A stretch of 45,989 nucleotides of DNA, from positions 1 through 45,989 of the forward strand of contig JAIXHQ010000025.1 in assembly GCA_030145715.1 (NCBI GenBank), in the 5' to 3' direction. Position 1 is the stretch's first letter. Every line of letters starts with the position of its first letter. Under the pieces are notes generated by a model, which was given only the letters and a program-made list of their open reading frames with translations, made no database searches and was not told where the DNA came from. Below, one piece after another: positions 11,603-20,634 of this stretch. Position numbers and translations under genes: made by a program. The stretch comes from Sphingopyxis sp. GTDB taxonomy: Bacteria; Pseudomonadota; Alphaproteobacteria; Sphingomonadales; Sphingomonadaceae.

Positions 11603-13639
11603 TCAGCGTTTCGTCGCGGGCGACAGGCACGGGGCGTCGTCGGCCGTCCAGTCGATGTCATAGGTCGCGGGAACCACGCGGGCGTCGGCTGGATGCGGTT
11701 TCGACACCGCACTCCGGTACGACACCCAGGCCATGCTGTTGTCGAATGCCGCGATCCGGCCATTGTCGCGGCGCGCGCTGACCGCGTCGATTTCGGGCTG
11801 TTCGACGCGAAGGCCGCGGACCATCCGGATCGCACCATCGCGAAGGTCGAACGCGCGATAATAGTTGCGCCCGAAAATGCGGGTGTCGTAGCCCGATTTG
11901 AACGACCAGTTGGCGGCATCGGTCGTCGTCGGCAGCCGCAGCGTCGTGACCCGGCAGTCGAATTCCGGCGCGCTGTAATAGGGCAGGTCCTGATCCTGGT
12001 CGGCGGCGCGGGCCCGCCGGTCGGGCGGACTGAAGCCGCCACCGGGCAAGGCGAGCGACCGGTCGCCGTCGCCGTCATCCTCCCAATCGATGGTCCAGGT
12101 GCCGGTGACGGTCAGGATGCTGGCCTCTGCCTTTTGATCGTAGCGCCATTTGACGTCATCGATCGTCGCCCAGCTTCCCCCGACCAACTGTTGGCGCATC
12201 CCGTCGCGTAATTGATCGGGCGTCAGCCCTGACAGCGCGGCCTGTTGCTGCAACCCCGCGATGCCGCGCACGATCGCGGTGTTGGTGACCCGAGCCGGCT
12301 TGTCGAAACCTGCGCGCGCGTCAATCTCGTACAGCGTGATTTCGTCGGGCCGACGCGCCGGGCGCCATTCGACTTTCTGAAGCGGCCCGCCCTTTGCCGT
12401 CAACGGCAGAACCCAGCGATAGGGCACCACCGGGGTCACCGCCGCCGGAGCAACGGGCGGCATCGTCCCGTCGAGCCAATAGGAGGTGCCGCCGATCCGC
12501 GCCCGGACGAGCACATGGTCGAACATGCCGGGATTGGGCAGGCGCTGGTCAAGGCCGTCGTCGGCGTCATTATTGTTGGCAAGCACCGCTTCGGCTTCGA
12601 TCCCCAGCTTTGCCAGCAGGCCAAGCAGCATCACCGTCTTTCCCTTGCAATCGCCATAGCGCCGTTGCCAGGTTTCCTCGGCCGTGGCGGGGGTCAGGTT
12701 GCCGTTGCCCAGCCCGACATAGATATAGCGCACGTCGCGCTGTACCAGTTTCAGCGCGGCATTCGCGCGGTCGAGCGGCGCGGCATGGGCGGCGGCGATA
12801 CGCTGCGCCTCTTCGTCGAGTGACGAACCGGGGACGATGGCCGATGCCTTGGCGAACAGCGGCGCGAAATGGCGTGAGATGCTGGCCCAGTCGGCAAAGT
12901 CGGTAAATTCGACGATTCGTTGCCACTGGTAACGTCCCGGCGCGTCCTTGGGCGGCGTCAGCATCGCCGGATTGTCGAACCGGAAGTCGATCCCGCCGTC
13001 GCGCGCGACGCCCACCGGCGTCAGGTCGGGCGTCATCTTGATATTCGGTTTCAGTCCCTTGTCCCAGCTCAAGCCCAGCCGGTAACGGCCCGGTGAGGGC
13101 TGAGGCGCCAGGAACAGCAGCCCCGAATCATTCTTGTCGAGCGTCGGATCGTTCGACCGGGTGGTCAATGCGACCTCCAGCTCGTCGCCGACGCGCAGGT
13201 CGGGAACGCGCATCACGGCGGTCAAAATGCCGTTGAGCTGCGCGGCTTCGAGCTGATCCTCGCGCCGCAGGATTTCGAACGAAGCCTTTTCCAGCACATC
13301 GATCGTCGTGTCGCCCCGATGAACCTTGACCATATGCACCACCGGCGGCCCCGATGCGGGATTCCATGTCGTCGAGATATTGCCGGCCTGGAGCGCGTTC
13401 GGATGCAGAATGCGAAGGCGGTAGCCGATATATTGCGCCTGCCCCTGCGCATCGAGATGGACGAGCACATCCTGACGCCGGACAAAGACAAGCCCGCTGG
13501 CATCGGCGGGCACCGCCATCGGCTCCGACGCCACGACCCAGTCGGGCACCGGGCCGCGCGCGATCCGTTCATCCTCGGCATGGGCGGCCACCGGCAAAAG
13601 CAGCGCCGCCCCGATTATCGACATGGAAATCCGCATCAT
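11603..13639 (-). CDS. Secreted DUF3857 / transglutaminase-like protein
   Basis: A 678-residue protein with a signal peptide (hydrophobic stretch about residues 6-20, ending AAHA). The first 270 residues fit DUF3857, and a transglutaminase-like cysteine-protease fold follows. The likely triad is Cys331 in RRYGDCKGKTVML, His375 in GMFDHVLVR and Asp390 in SYWLDGT. Such proteins are exported to the periplasm; their substrates are generally not known. The gene stands alone, converging on dapD and followed upstream by gpmA on the same strand. Start chosen at the first of two adjacent ATG codons. Confidence 0.85.
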   Translation of the reverse strand: MMRISMSIIGAALLLPVAAHAEDERIARGPVPDWVVASEPMAVPADASGLVFVRRQDVLVHLDAQGQAQYIGYRLRILHPNALQAGNISTTWNPASGPPVVHMVKVHRGDTTIDVLEKASFEILRREDQLEAAQLNGILTAVMRVPDLRVGDELEVALTTRSNDPTLDKNDSGLLFLAPQPSPGRYRLGLSWDKGLKPNIKMTPDLTPVGVARDGGIDFRFDNPAMLTPPKDAPGRYQWQRIVEFTDFADWASISRHFAPLFAKASAIVPGSSLDEEAQRIAAAHAAPLDRANAALKLVQRDVRYIYVGLGNGNLTPATAEETWQRRYGDCKGKTVMLLGLLAKLGIEAEAVLANNNDADDGLDQRLPNPGMFDHVLVRARIGGTSYWLDGTMPPVAPAAVTPVVPYRWVLPLTAKGGPLQKVEWRPARRPDEITLYEIDARAGFDKPARVTNTAIVRGIAGLQQQAALSGLTPDQLRDGMRQQLVGGSWATIDDVKWRYDQKAEASILTVTGTWTIDWEDDGDGDRSLALPGGGFSPPDRRARAADQDQDLPYYSAPEFDCRVTTLRLPTTTDAANWSFKSGYDTRIFGRNYYRAFDLRDGAIRMVRGLRVEQPEIDAVSARRDNGRIAAFDNSMAWVSYRSAVSKPHPADARVVPATYDIDWTADDAPCLSPATKR

Positions 13640-13714
13640 AGCCCCCCGTGACCGCGCCGCATAATGTCGTGAATTCGGCGCGGCGCAAGAGGGGATAGCG
13701 ATGACTATCCGATC

Positions 13715-14401
13715 TTATCGCTCGTTCAGGTAATAACGCTCGCGGGCGGTCAGATCGTCGTTCAATTCATATATGATGGGCTGACCGGTCGGAATCTCCA
13801 GCCCGGTGATGTCGCCGTCCGAAATGCCCGAAAGATGCTTGACCAGCGCGCGCAGGCTGTTGCCATGCGCCGAGATCAGCACCGTCTTGCCCGCCGCGAG
13901 TTCGGGGACGATCGCCGCCTCATAATAGGGCAGCACACGTTCGATCGTGTCCTTCAGGCTTTCGGCCGAGGGAATCGCGATGCCGGCATAGCGGGGATCG
14001 GCCGACAGGTCCCACGGCGAGCCCGCTTCGAGCGGCGGCGGCGGAATGTCAAAGCTGCGCCGCCAGATCTTGACCTGATCGTCGCCATGTTTCGCCGCGG
14101 TCTCCGCCTTGTCGAGCCCGGTCAGCCCGCCATAATGACGTTCGTTGAGCCGCCAATCCTTGGTCACGGGAAGCCACAGCCGCCCCATCGCCTCAAGCGC
14201 GAGGTTCAGCGTCTTGATCGCGCGCGACTGGACCGAGGTGAAGGAGGTGTCGGGCGCGATGCCCTTTGCCTTCATCAATTCGCCCGCGGCCACCGCCTCT
14301 GCCGCACCCTTTTCGGTGACATCGACATCCCACCAGCCGGTAAAGCGGTTCTCCAGATTCCACTGCGACTGGCCGTGACGGATGAGGATAAGCTGCGGCA
14401 T
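13715..14401 (-). CDS. gpmA: 2,3-bisphosphoglycerate-dependent phosphoglycerate mutase
   Basis: GpmA interconverts 3- and 2-phosphoglycerate in glycolysis. The 228-residue protein begins [15 protein letters not shown], where the histidine of RHG is the phosphorylated residue. It has [17 protein letters not shown] in the middle and the second catalytic histidine in [23 protein letters not shown] lies six bases before the chosen ATG; a longer in-frame extension has no such site. It is divergent from the small heat-shock gene. A short GGATAG/CTATCC hairpin lies just after its stop (13694-13711). Confidence 0.93.
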   Translation of the reverse strand: MPQLILIRHGQSQWNLENRFTGWWDVDVTEKGAAEAVAAGELMKAKGIAPDTSFTSVQSRAIKTLNLALEAMGRLWLPVTKDWRLNERHYGGLTGLDKAETAAKHGDDQVKIWRRSFDIPPPPLEAGSPWDLSADPRYAGIAIPSAESLKDTIERVLPYYEAAIVPELAAGKTVLISAHGNSLRALVKHLSGISDGDITGLEIPTGQPIIYELNDDLTARERYYLNER

Positions 14402-14470
14402 TTCGGATCCTTGCGCTGGAAGAGATGTGCCGCCCTTTAGCGCGGCTTTCCGGCGAACGCCAACCACCCT

Positions 14471-14500
14471 CTTGAATTGGTTTCGACCGCTACCAGATTG
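14471..14500 (+). promoter_or_regulatory. Possible sigma-32 heat-shock promoter
   Basis: CTTGAA at 14471 is followed after 18 bases (counted from CTTG) by CCAGATTG at 14493-14500. This has the spacing of alphaproteobacterial RpoH promoters (CTTG, 17-18 bases, CYTATNTG), but only five of eight positions match in the second box. A start a few bases downstream would give a leader of about 85 bases, which is the size expected for the thermometer that follows. Confidence 0.38.
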
Positions 14501-14506
14501 ATCGCA

Positions 14507-14592
14507 TCCGGTCGCCGAAACGGGGCCGGACGATGGATCGCGGCACAGGATCGCGGTTCTGAAACTTCGCTTTTGAAAAGGAAGAATGACCC
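14507..14592 (+). promoter_or_regulatory. ROSE-type RNA thermometer in the hsp20 leader
   Basis: The leader ends in a hairpin at 14565-14584 that buries the ribosome site. CUUC pairs with GAAG, a single G (14569) is left over, CUUU pairs with AAAG, and UGA forms the loop. The strand opposite the AGGA contains UCGCU, which is the ROSE signature U(U/C)GCU pairing with AGGA around an unpaired G. Upstream, CCGG at 14508-14511 and 14525-14528 can form a further stem. Known ROSE elements melt on heat shock to allow translation of small heat-shock genes, exactly the gene found here. Confidence 0.75.
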
Positions 14593-15048
14593 ATGCGCAA
14601 CAGTTTTGACTGGACCCCCTATCGCCGTTCGACCGTCGGATTCGACCGGTTGTTCGATTTCCTTGAAACCGGCGGTTCGGGCGCCGAAAATTATCCGCCC
14701 TTCGACATCGAAAAGGTCGCCGACGATCATTTCCGTATCACGGTCGCCGTCGCCGGGTTCAAGTCGGAAGAGATCGACATCACCGCGCAGCAGAATATGC
14801 TGACCGTCAGCGGGCGCAAGACGCCAGCCGCCGAAGGCGAAGGACGCCAACTACTGTACAGCGGCATCGCGACGCGCGCGTTCGAACGCCGTTTCCAGCT
14901 TGCCGATTTCGTGCGCGTGGACCGGGCCGACCTGGCCGACGGGCTGCTCGCGATCGACCTGGTGCGCGAAGTTCCCGAAGCGATGAAGCCGCACAAGATT
15001 GCGATCGGCGGCGAACAGCCGGTGATCGAGGACCGGAAAGCCGCCTGA
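14593..15048 (+). CDS. ibpA: Small heat-shock protein, Hsp20 / IbpA type
   Basis: A 151-residue alpha-crystallin-domain chaperone that would hold unfolded proteins in the cytoplasm. The N-terminus [20 protein letters not shown] is the IbpA/HspA pattern, the domain covers about residues 38-130 ([20 protein letters not shown], then LTVSGRK and [15 protein letters not shown]), and an I-x-I motif (KIAIGG) lies near the end. The AAGGA ribosome site is held in the leader hairpin described above. A terminator-like stem follows. The symbol is by similarity. Confidence 0.9.
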   Translation: MRNSFDWTPYRRSTVGFDRLFDFLETGGSGAENYPPFDIEKVADDHFRITVAVAGFKSEEIDITAQQNMLTVSGRKTPAAEGEGRQLLYSGIATRAFERRFQLADFVRVDRADLADGLLAIDLVREVPEAMKPHKIAIGGEQPVIEDRKAA

Positions 15049-15078
15049 CGACGGCGCCCGTCACCCGATGGCAGTTGC

Positions 15079-15108
15079 GGGGTCCGGAGTCCCTTCCGGA
15101 CCCCGTTT
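15079..15108 (+). terminator. Hairpin after the small heat-shock gene
   Basis: A perfect 10-bp stem (GGGGTCCGGA with TCCGGACCCC) and six-base loop lie 31 bases after the stop codon, followed by GTTTCC. The T-run is short, so strength is uncertain. It also stands between the converging hsp20 and LprI-like genes and could act in either direction. Confidence 0.5.
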
Positions 15109-15133
15109 CCCCATCTGGATTATGTTTTCTGGA

Positions 15134-15511
15134 TTATGCTTTCCAGCGAAGCCCGGCGAGTTGCCGTCCACGTTCGCGGCTGAGGTTGGCGAGACAGCGA
15201 AAGCGCGCCATCGCCTGCATCGACCCGCCGGCAAACTGGCCCCCCTCGATCACGCATTGATTGTCCCGAAATTTCAGCCACGCGCGCTGACTTTCGAGCA
15301 GCGAGGCCGCATAGCCAAAGCCGCCGCCGCGCGACCGATTGGCGCTGTCACGCCGTTTCATGAAGGCGTTGGTCGCATTCCATTCGCGGGTCATGCCGGC
15401 ATCGGCCGTCCTGTAATCCTGCTCGGCCGTGCGCGTCATCTGGGCTTGCGTCTGTGCGCTTGCCGGGGCCGCCAGCATCGCGGCGGCCACAAGGGGGGCA
15501 TATTTCCACAT
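15134..15511 (-). CDS. LprI-like (DUF1311) small exported protein
   Basis: The 125-residue protein starts MWKYAPLVAAAMLAAPASAQ, a signal peptide with cleavage after ASA. The mature part is helical with the DUF1311 pattern: AEQDYRTADAGMTREWN, then LLESQRAWLKFRDNQCVIEG and MARFRCLANLSRERGRQL. The two cysteines in the last part are those usually paired in the family. A mycobacterial member (LprI) inhibits lysozyme; that role here is only a guess. The frame is open 23 codons further upstream without a signal-like sequence. Confidence 0.72.
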   Translation of the reverse strand: MWKYAPLVAAAMLAAPASAQTQAQMTRTAEQDYRTADAGMTREWNATNAFMKRRDSANRSRGGGFGYAASLLESQRAWLKFRDNQCVIEGGQFAGGSMQAMARFRCLANLSRERGRQLAGLRWKA

Positions 15512-15631
15512 AGTCGTTCCTGACGTTCGATGGCGTATATCCACCGAAAACGCGAACCACCCTGGGAAGGTTGCGGACACGGCCTTGCAAACGCCCGCGA
15601 CGGACCGACGCCATCAGGCGTCCGGCCGGAG

Positions 15632-16741
15632 TCAGATAAGCTGGTCCAGCGTTTGGAGACAGGCGTGCGCGAGCAGCTTTGACCGTTCGGGAGACCAGCC
15701 GGCCACCGGGTCGGGCAAGTCGCGATTGTCCTTGAACGGCATTTCCAGCGTCATCGTCACCGCGCCGAACCGTTCGGCAAGCTGCGTCGTCGACATCGAC
15801 AGGTTGGCCTGTCCGGGCGCCGATTGTTCATAGCCCAGATCGACCTGAAAATCGGGGGTGTTCGCCGCCAGCGCGGTTTCGAACGCCTTATATTTTTCCG
15901 TCTGTTCCGCCGTGAGCGACGGAATGCCTTCGAACCCCGCAAGGAAGACCGCGGGAATCGCCTCGTCGCCATGGACGTCCATGGCCCAGTCGACGCCGCT
16001 TTCGTCCATCGCGCCGCGCACCGCCAGCACTTCGGGACTGCGTTCGGCGGTCGGATTATCCCATTCGCGGTTAAGGTTCACGCCGGCGAAATTGGTGCGC
16101 AGATGACCACGGAACGACCCGTCGGGATTCATGTTCGGGACGATGTGAAAGCGGCACTTGTTCCGCAGCGAACGCGCGTGCGGATCGGCGGGATCGGTCA
16201 GCTTTTCCAGCGCGCCCTCTATCCACCATTCGGCCATGGTTTCACCGGGATGCTGCCGCGCATACAGCCAGACCTGCGTTTCGCCCGTGCCCATTTCCAG
16301 GCAATCGATCGCCCGCCCTTCCAGGCTGGTGCCAAGCGAGCGATAGGTCACGCCTTCGCATTCCGCGACCGACGCGACCAGATCGTGATGACGCTCCATC
16401 GAATAGGGCGCGAAATAGGCGATATAGAGGATCGGGCTTTCGGCATTGTGGCGGATCGTCAACGTGCCCGCGTCATAGGCGGTGTCGAGGCGGAACCAGG
16501 TTTCGCGGTCGTAACTGGCACAGGCGGCATAGCCCGGCCAGCCATCGGGATAGGCCGATTCGGCAAGGCCGGTGATCGCCAGTTCAAGCGCATCGCCGAC
16601 CGCGCACGACAGGCGGAAGTGAAACCACTGGAAAAAATCGGAATCGCGGTCCTTGCGGATCGACAGGCGGGCGGACGTGCCGTCAATGGCATCCACGACG
16701 ATATTGCCGCTGTCGAAAGCGGCGTTGATGGTGATGGTCAT
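15632..16741 (-). CDS. M14-family cytosolic-type zinc carboxypeptidase
   Basis: A 369-residue metallopeptidase. Residues 1-125 form the beta-sandwich domain typical of the cytosolic carboxypeptidase (AGBL-like) branch, followed by the M14 fold. Zinc ligands are His164 and Glu167 in [13 protein letters not shown] and His257 in AMDVHGDE; Glu333 in [11 protein letters not shown] is the catalytic glutamate, and NREWDNPT carries the substrate arginine. The ATG overlaps the upstream lipoprotein stop (ATGA). A continuous frame extends 198 codons upstream, but this is the antisense-like shadow of the lipoprotein gene. No signal peptide is seen. Substrate unknown. Confidence 0.86.
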   Translation of the reverse strand: MTITINAAFDSGNIVVDAIDGTSARLSIRKDRDSDFFQWFHFRLSCAVGDALELAITGLAESAYPDGWPGYAACASYDRETWFRLDTAYDAGTLTIRHNAESPILYIAYFAPYSMERHHDLVASVAECEGVTYRSLGTSLEGRAIDCLEMGTGETQVWLYARQHPGETMAEWWIEGALEKLTDPADPHARSLRNKCRFHIVPNMNPDGSFRGHLRTNFAGVNLNREWDNPTAERSPEVLAVRGAMDESGVDWAMDVHGDEAIPAVFLAGFEGIPSLTAEQTEKYKAFETALAANTPDFQVDLGYEQSAPGQANLSMSTTQLAERFGAVTMTLEMPFKDNRDLPDPVAGWSPERSKLLAHACLQTLDQLI

Positions 16742-17364
16742 GGGACGTTGATAGTGCGTCCCGATTCGCCGGGGAAGTCCCTGAATAGCGCCTCGGCCAA
16801 TTTCGCCGATGCAAGGCCGGGCTGCGCGGCGGGCGCCTTTACCGGCACCGCCGCGAGCGCGCGCCCTTCCCACAACGCCTGGCCGCTGGCGCTGTCGTCG
16901 ATGCGAACCACGAGTTGCAGGTCCTGCACCTTGCGCGGGCCGCCGCCCAGGTTGAAACCGACGCCCAGCCCCACGCCCGAACCATAGCTGCCCGTCGAGC
17001 CGCCGACACCGACCGACACGGGCGATCGACGACCGACCCCGGTCCGGTCCATACGGTCGAAACCGATCCGGACCTTCAGCGGGGCGCGGGTGCCATCGGG
17101 CGCCGCGACGAGTCCCTGCAACTGCAACTGGCGTTCGACTGCCGAGCGATAGCTGTCCCATTCCAGCGACGGCTGGCTGGCCCCGACCATCGCCGCGGCA
17201 TCGCCAAGCGGGGCCGTATCGACCGTATAGCGCGTCCCCGGCGCCCATCCCGCGGGCGAGGCGGCATGAAAGCGGGTGACTTCGACCGGCGGAACGGCTG
17301 TCGCACAACCACCGAGAGCGAGAGCGCCTGCACAAAGCAGGGCGACAGAAAGGGGACGCTTCAT
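16738..17364 (-). CDS. Predicted lipoprotein, DUF4136-like
   Basis: A 208-residue protein beginning [20 protein letters not shown], with the cysteine of the lipobox LGGC at residue 20. The remainder has the look of DUF4136 lipoproteins: a short beta-rich first half, a glycine/serine-rich middle ([20 protein letters not shown]) and a last third with [19 protein letters not shown]. It would be anchored in the outer or inner membrane facing the periplasm. Its stop overlaps the M14 peptidase start, so the two are probably co-transcribed; why they are linked is not clear. Confidence 0.72.
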   Translation of the reverse strand: MKRPLSVALLCAGALALGGCATAVPPVEVTRFHAASPAGWAPGTRYTVDTAPLGDAAAMVGASQPSLEWDSYRSAVERQLQLQGLVAAPDGTRAPLKVRIGFDRMDRTGVGRRSPVSVGVGGSTGSYGSGVGLGVGFNLGGGPRKVQDLQLVVRIDDSASGQALWEGRALAAVPVKAPAAQPGLASAKLAEALFRDFPGESGRTINVP

Positions 17365-17467
17365 CCCCGCATCATGCGCCATCAAATATGGCTTGGCAAT
17401 GAACGGGATGCGGCGCCTTCATCGGCCGGATGGACTCCGATGCACGACCGGCGCGCCCCGCCCTTCA

Positions 17468-18124
17468 TCACCGATAAAAGATATGATTGTCGATCTGCGC
17501 GATCCGCGTCTTGCGCCACCCCGGCGAGACATAGCGGGCGTGGAAGAACAGCGCGCCGGGTGCGCGGGTCTTCCAACTGCCCTCGCGCGCGATCTGTGCG
17601 ATCGCGACGGCGTTCTTCCACTGTGCCGCATTACGGATGGCCGGCAATTTGCCGCCGCGCACAAAGCTGAACTGGCTTTTCTGATACACGACGCCGCAAA
17701 GGCTTTTGGGGAAGCGGCCCGACTGGGCGCGGTTGATCACCACATGGGCGACCGCAAGCTGTCCGACGAGCGATTCGCCGCGCGATTCGAAATAGACCGC
17801 GCCTGCAAGGCAGCGCAGTTCGGGATCGAGTTCGGCGGGCGGAGTGGTCGCGGCGACAAGGTCGGCCAGCGATTCGGCGGTGACGGGTTCCGGGGTGGAT
17901 TCGTCGATGCCTTGGCTATCGTCTTTGGCCGAAAGGCCGTTTGCGTCCGGGGGGACCGCCGCTTCATCCGCGACCGGCGCATCGGCGCCCGGCAGGATGA
18001 TCGCGGGAAGAGTGCCGGCATCGGCGGCGAGGTCGCTCGCAAAGCCGGGTTCGGCCAAAAACAGCATGTTGGCGGCAGTCATGCCGACGGCAGCCATGCC
18101 GGCCACGTTCAGAATACGACTCAT
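17468..18124 (-). CDS. Cell wall hydrolase, SleB-like
   Basis: A 218-residue protein with an N-terminal hydrophobic segment (residues 5-25) for export, a Pro/Ala/acidic linker to about residue 100, and a C-terminal Hydrolase_2 (SleB) domain. Key features are LAGAVYFESRGESLVGQLAV, whose Glu in YFESRGE is the expected catalytic residue, followed by VINRAQSGRFPKSLCGVVYQ and the end FFHARYVSPGWRKTRIAQI. Members cleave peptidoglycan glycan strands. The start used is ATG; a TTG four codons upstream is the other option. Confidence 0.82.
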   Translation of the reverse strand: MSRILNVAGMAAVGMTAANMLFLAEPGFASDLAADAGTLPAIILPGADAPVADEAAVPPDANGLSAKDDSQGIDESTPEPVTAESLADLVAATTPPAELDPELRCLAGAVYFESRGESLVGQLAVAHVVINRAQSGRFPKSLCGVVYQKSQFSFVRGGKLPAIRNAAQWKNAVAIAQIAREGSWKTRAPGALFFHARYVSPGWRKTRIAQIDNHIFYR

Positions 18125-18323
18125 ATAGTCCGTCAAAAGTGCGGCCGATGAACCGAACCTCTCAAAAACAGGCGGGGGATTGGCATCCAGTATCGCCGCC
18201 TGCGGTCATCGTCCGACTGCGTGTCCAAACCGTTTTGTCGAGCGCCACAGCAAAAGCCATGGCAACCCCGGATCAACCTACGCGTTATCGAATGAGCGCC
18301 AGCTATTGTGCGGCGCAACAGAG

Positions 18324-18662
18324 TCAAGTTAACGCAGCCCACTCCGCGACGAGTCGTGGCGCATCTGCGACGTCCAGTTCGATGATCCACAGATCCGGGT
18401 CGGCGCTTCGCCGCCGGTCCTGATAGTTTGCGCGCGATTCACCATCATCGGGGTCGGTCGGGCCGACCGATTCCCATATATAGGTGCCATTCGCCGCAAA
18501 GCGCCGTTCGAGCAGCGGCCCCGGCCGCCCGCGATCGGCGCATTGGACAAGGATCACCCCCGCCATGTCGTCCCCCGCCGCCAGAATCGCGGCGAACCCG
18601 CCGGCCGCTTCGGTGCGGCGCAGGAGAAGGTCGACAAGAAAGCGGCTTTTGAACCGCGTCAT
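18324..18662 (-). CDS. DUF1491 family protein
   Basis: A 112-residue protein matching the alphaproteobacterial DUF1491 pattern: RFKSRFLVDLLLRRTEAAGG at the start, then AGVILVQCADRGRPGPLL, GTYIWESVGP and DRRRSADPDLWIIELDVAD near the end. No catalytic motif or signal peptide is seen and the function is not known. It follows ptsN by 21 bases on the same strand, at the tail of the operon that begins at ppsR. A 199-base spacer separates it from the SleB-like gene. Confidence 0.75.
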   Translation of the reverse strand: MTRFKSRFLVDLLLRRTEAAGGFAAILAAGDDMAGVILVQCADRGRPGPLLERRFAANGTYIWESVGPTDPDDGESRANYQDRRRSADPDLWIIELDVADAPRLVAEWAALT

Positions 18663-18683
18663 GCGGGGATTCGCGTTGTGGGC

Positions 18684-19148
18684 TTACGCCGCGTCACGCG
18701 TTTCGGTGTCGGCGAGCAGCGCATAAAGCGCCTCGTCGCTTTTGGCACCGCGCAGCCGCTCTGCCACCGATTCGTTGCGGAGCATCCGCGAAACGCCGGC
18801 CAGCGCCTTCAGATGATCGGCCCCGGCATCGAGCGGCGAGAGCAGGACGAAAAGGAGATCGACCGGCAGGCCATCGACCGCGTTGAAATCGATCGGGCGG
18901 GCGAGTTGCAGGAACAGGCCGCGGACCCCGCCAAGATCCGCCATCTTGGCATGGGGCAGCGCGATACCGCGACCAAAGCCGGTCGAACCGAGGCGTTCGC
19001 GTTCAAGCAGCGCCTCGCTCACTTCACCCGCATCGAGGCCGAGCGAACGACTGGCCAGATCGCCGACAAAAGGAAAAAGCGCCTTTTTCGAATCGATCTG
19101 GACATGCGCCCGCACGGTCGCGGGATAAAGAAGGGAAGAAAGATTCAT
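18684..19148 (-). CDS. ptsN: Nitrogen PTS EIIA protein
   Basis: A 154-residue PTS IIA domain of the PtsN (EIIA-Ntr) type, a regulator that receives phosphate from NPr rather than moving sugar. The start MNLSSLLYPATVRAHVQIDS is chosen over a 36-codon upstream extension. The active histidine lies in GIALPHAKMADL, and SPLDAGADHLKALAGVSRML is the family's C-terminal helix. Position shortly after hpf is the same association seen beside rpoN in other proteobacteria, though rpoN is not in this window. Confidence 0.88.
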   Translation of the reverse strand: MNLSSLLYPATVRAHVQIDSKKALFPFVGDLASRSLGLDAGEVSEALLERERLGSTGFGRGIALPHAKMADLGGVRGLFLQLARPIDFNAVDGLPVDLLFVLLSPLDAGADHLKALAGVSRMLRNESVAERLRGAKSDEALYALLADTETRDAA

Positions 19149-19297
19149 CGTTCTGGTCAAATCTTGTAAAGCCCCGGTCGCCGCCAGAGCATAAGCTGGC
19201 GGGCGATCGCGGGTCCGTCGTGGCAGGCCCCCCGCCATCCCGGCATCGGGCATCATTGGGCGGGGCCCTTATGCCGATTGGCGGAGAAAATCCAGCC

Positions 19298-19867
19298 CTA
19301 TCGTGGTTCTACCCAGCCGATCGTCCCGTCGTCGCGGCGATAGACCATGTTGTGCGTGCCGGTCTTGCTGTTGACGAACAACAGGGCGTTGGTGTTTCGC
19401 AGGTCGAGCATCATCACCGCGTCGGATACGCTGCTGCTGGGAATATCGACGCGCGTTTCGGCGATGATCGCGGGAGCGTCGCCGGCATCTTCCTCGTCAC
19501 CGCCGTCGAAAACGATGTAGCTGGCATTATCCTCGATCTCGTCGATCGTGGGCGACGGCTGGCTGGCGCCATTATGCGCTTTCAACCGCCGCATATACCG
19601 TCGAAGCTGTTTTTCGATCCGTTCAGCCGCGCCTTCGAACGCGACATGCGCGTCCTGCGCCTGGCCGTGGCCCTTGAGCACCAACCCCTGCATCACATGC
19701 GCGACGATGTCGCATTGAAAACTGTCATGCGGACCTTTGCCGAAGGTCGCGTGCGCCCCTATCGCCCGCGAGAAATATTTGTCGGCAATCGCGTTCATTC
19801 GATCCGACACATGCGACTGAAGCGCGGCGCCGGTTTCGATCTGGTGTCCAGAGACGCGGATTTCCAT
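19298..19867 (-). CDS. hpf: Ribosome hibernation promoting factor, long form
   Basis: A 189-residue long-type HPF, which dimerises 70S ribosomes into inactive 100S particles in stationary phase. The N-terminal S30AE domain starts MEIRVSGHQIETGAALQSHV and runs to about residue 95. After an acidic linker comes the C-terminal dimerisation domain, with DAVMMLDLRNTNALLFVNSK then NMVYRRDDGTIGWVEP. A strong AAGGAGAAG site precedes the ATG. It lies 46 bases after dnaQ and before ptsN. Confidence 0.92.
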   Translation of the reverse strand: MEIRVSGHQIETGAALQSHVSDRMNAIADKYFSRAIGAHATFGKGPHDSFQCDIVAHVMQGLVLKGHGQAQDAHVAFEGAAERIEKQLRRYMRRLKAHNGASQPSPTIDEIEDNASYIVFDGGDEEDAGDAPAIIAETRVDIPSSSVSDAVMMLDLRNTNALLFVNSKTGTHNMVYRRDDGTIGWVEPR

Positions 19868-19913
19868 TTTTCTTCTCCTTCTTAGCCGGTGCGATGACGT
19901 TAAGGGAGGGTCA

Positions 19914-20615
19914 TCACACCTTGTCGAGCCACAGCGGCTGATTCAGCCCTGCGACAAATTCAGCGTGGCGCGCCAGTTCGGCGGCCGACGCCATATGGGG
20001 ACGGGGCTCGCGAAAGGGACGGCCTTCGCCGCGCGGCGGCACCGGGACGGCAGCCGCCGGTGCCGCGATGCTGGCGGCGGAGGCAGCCAGGCCAAGACCG
20101 ATCTGTCGTCCCCCCGTCATTTCGATATAGAGATGCGCCAGCAGTTCCGCGTCGAGCAAGGCGCCATGTTTGACGCGGTGGCTGCGGTCGATGCCGTACC
20201 GGGTACATAGTGCATCGAGGCTGTGTTTTGCCCCGGGATGCAGCTTGCGCGCCATTTGCACGGTGCAGCACATGCGCGCCATGTCGAGCGCGGGCCGACC
20301 CGCGCGGGCGAGTTCGGCGTTGACGAAGCCGAAATCAAAGGGGGCGTTGTGCGCGACAAGCGGCGCATCGCCAAGAAAGTCGATCAGTTCGTCGACCTGC
20401 GTCGCGAACAGCGGCTTGTCCGAAAGAAACTGGATCGACAGCCCATGCACCGCTTCGGCGGCGGCCGGCATATCGCGTTCAGGATTGAAATAGGCGTGAA
20501 AGGTAACGCCGGTTTCGCGGCGGTCGATCAGTTCGACACACCCGATTTCGACCAGCCTGTCGCCGTTCCTGGGATCGAAACCCGTGGTTTCGGTATCGAA
20601 GATAATCTCTCGCAT
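19914..20615 (-). CDS. dnaQ: DNA polymerase III epsilon subunit (3'-5' exonuclease)
   Basis: DnaQ is the proofreading exonuclease of the replicative polymerase. The 233-residue sequence has the DEDDh residues: Asp and Glu in MREIIFDTETTGFDPRNGDR, the Asp in LVAHNAPFDFGFVNAEL, and His and Asp in RVKHGALLDAELLAHLY. The C-terminal 60 residues, Ala/Pro-rich, form the flexible tail that holds the alpha subunit. It follows coaE by 19 bases in the origin-proximal operon. GAGATTATC precedes the ATG. Confidence 0.93.
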   Translation of the reverse strand: MREIIFDTETTGFDPRNGDRLVEIGCVELIDRRETGVTFHAYFNPERDMPAAAEAVHGLSIQFLSDKPLFATQVDELIDFLGDAPLVAHNAPFDFGFVNAELARAGRPALDMARMCCTVQMARKLHPGAKHSLDALCTRYGIDRSHRVKHGALLDAELLAHLYIEMTGGRQIGLGLAASAASIAAPAAAVPVPPRGEGRPFREPRPHMASAAELARHAEFVAGLNQPLWLDKV

Positions 20616-20634
20616 CGAAACTGTAATCTGGACC

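Noticed and set aside
16742..17335. 198-codon N-terminal extension of the M14 peptidase frame
   Set aside because: It lies fully within the lipoprotein gene in another frame and has no homology-like content; the ATG overlapping that gene's stop is the better start.
18322..18327. TTGACT on the minus strand after the DUF1491 stop, as promoter of the SleB-like gene
   Set aside because: The nearest possible second box (ACAATA) is only about 12 bases away; the spacing is too short to call a promoter.
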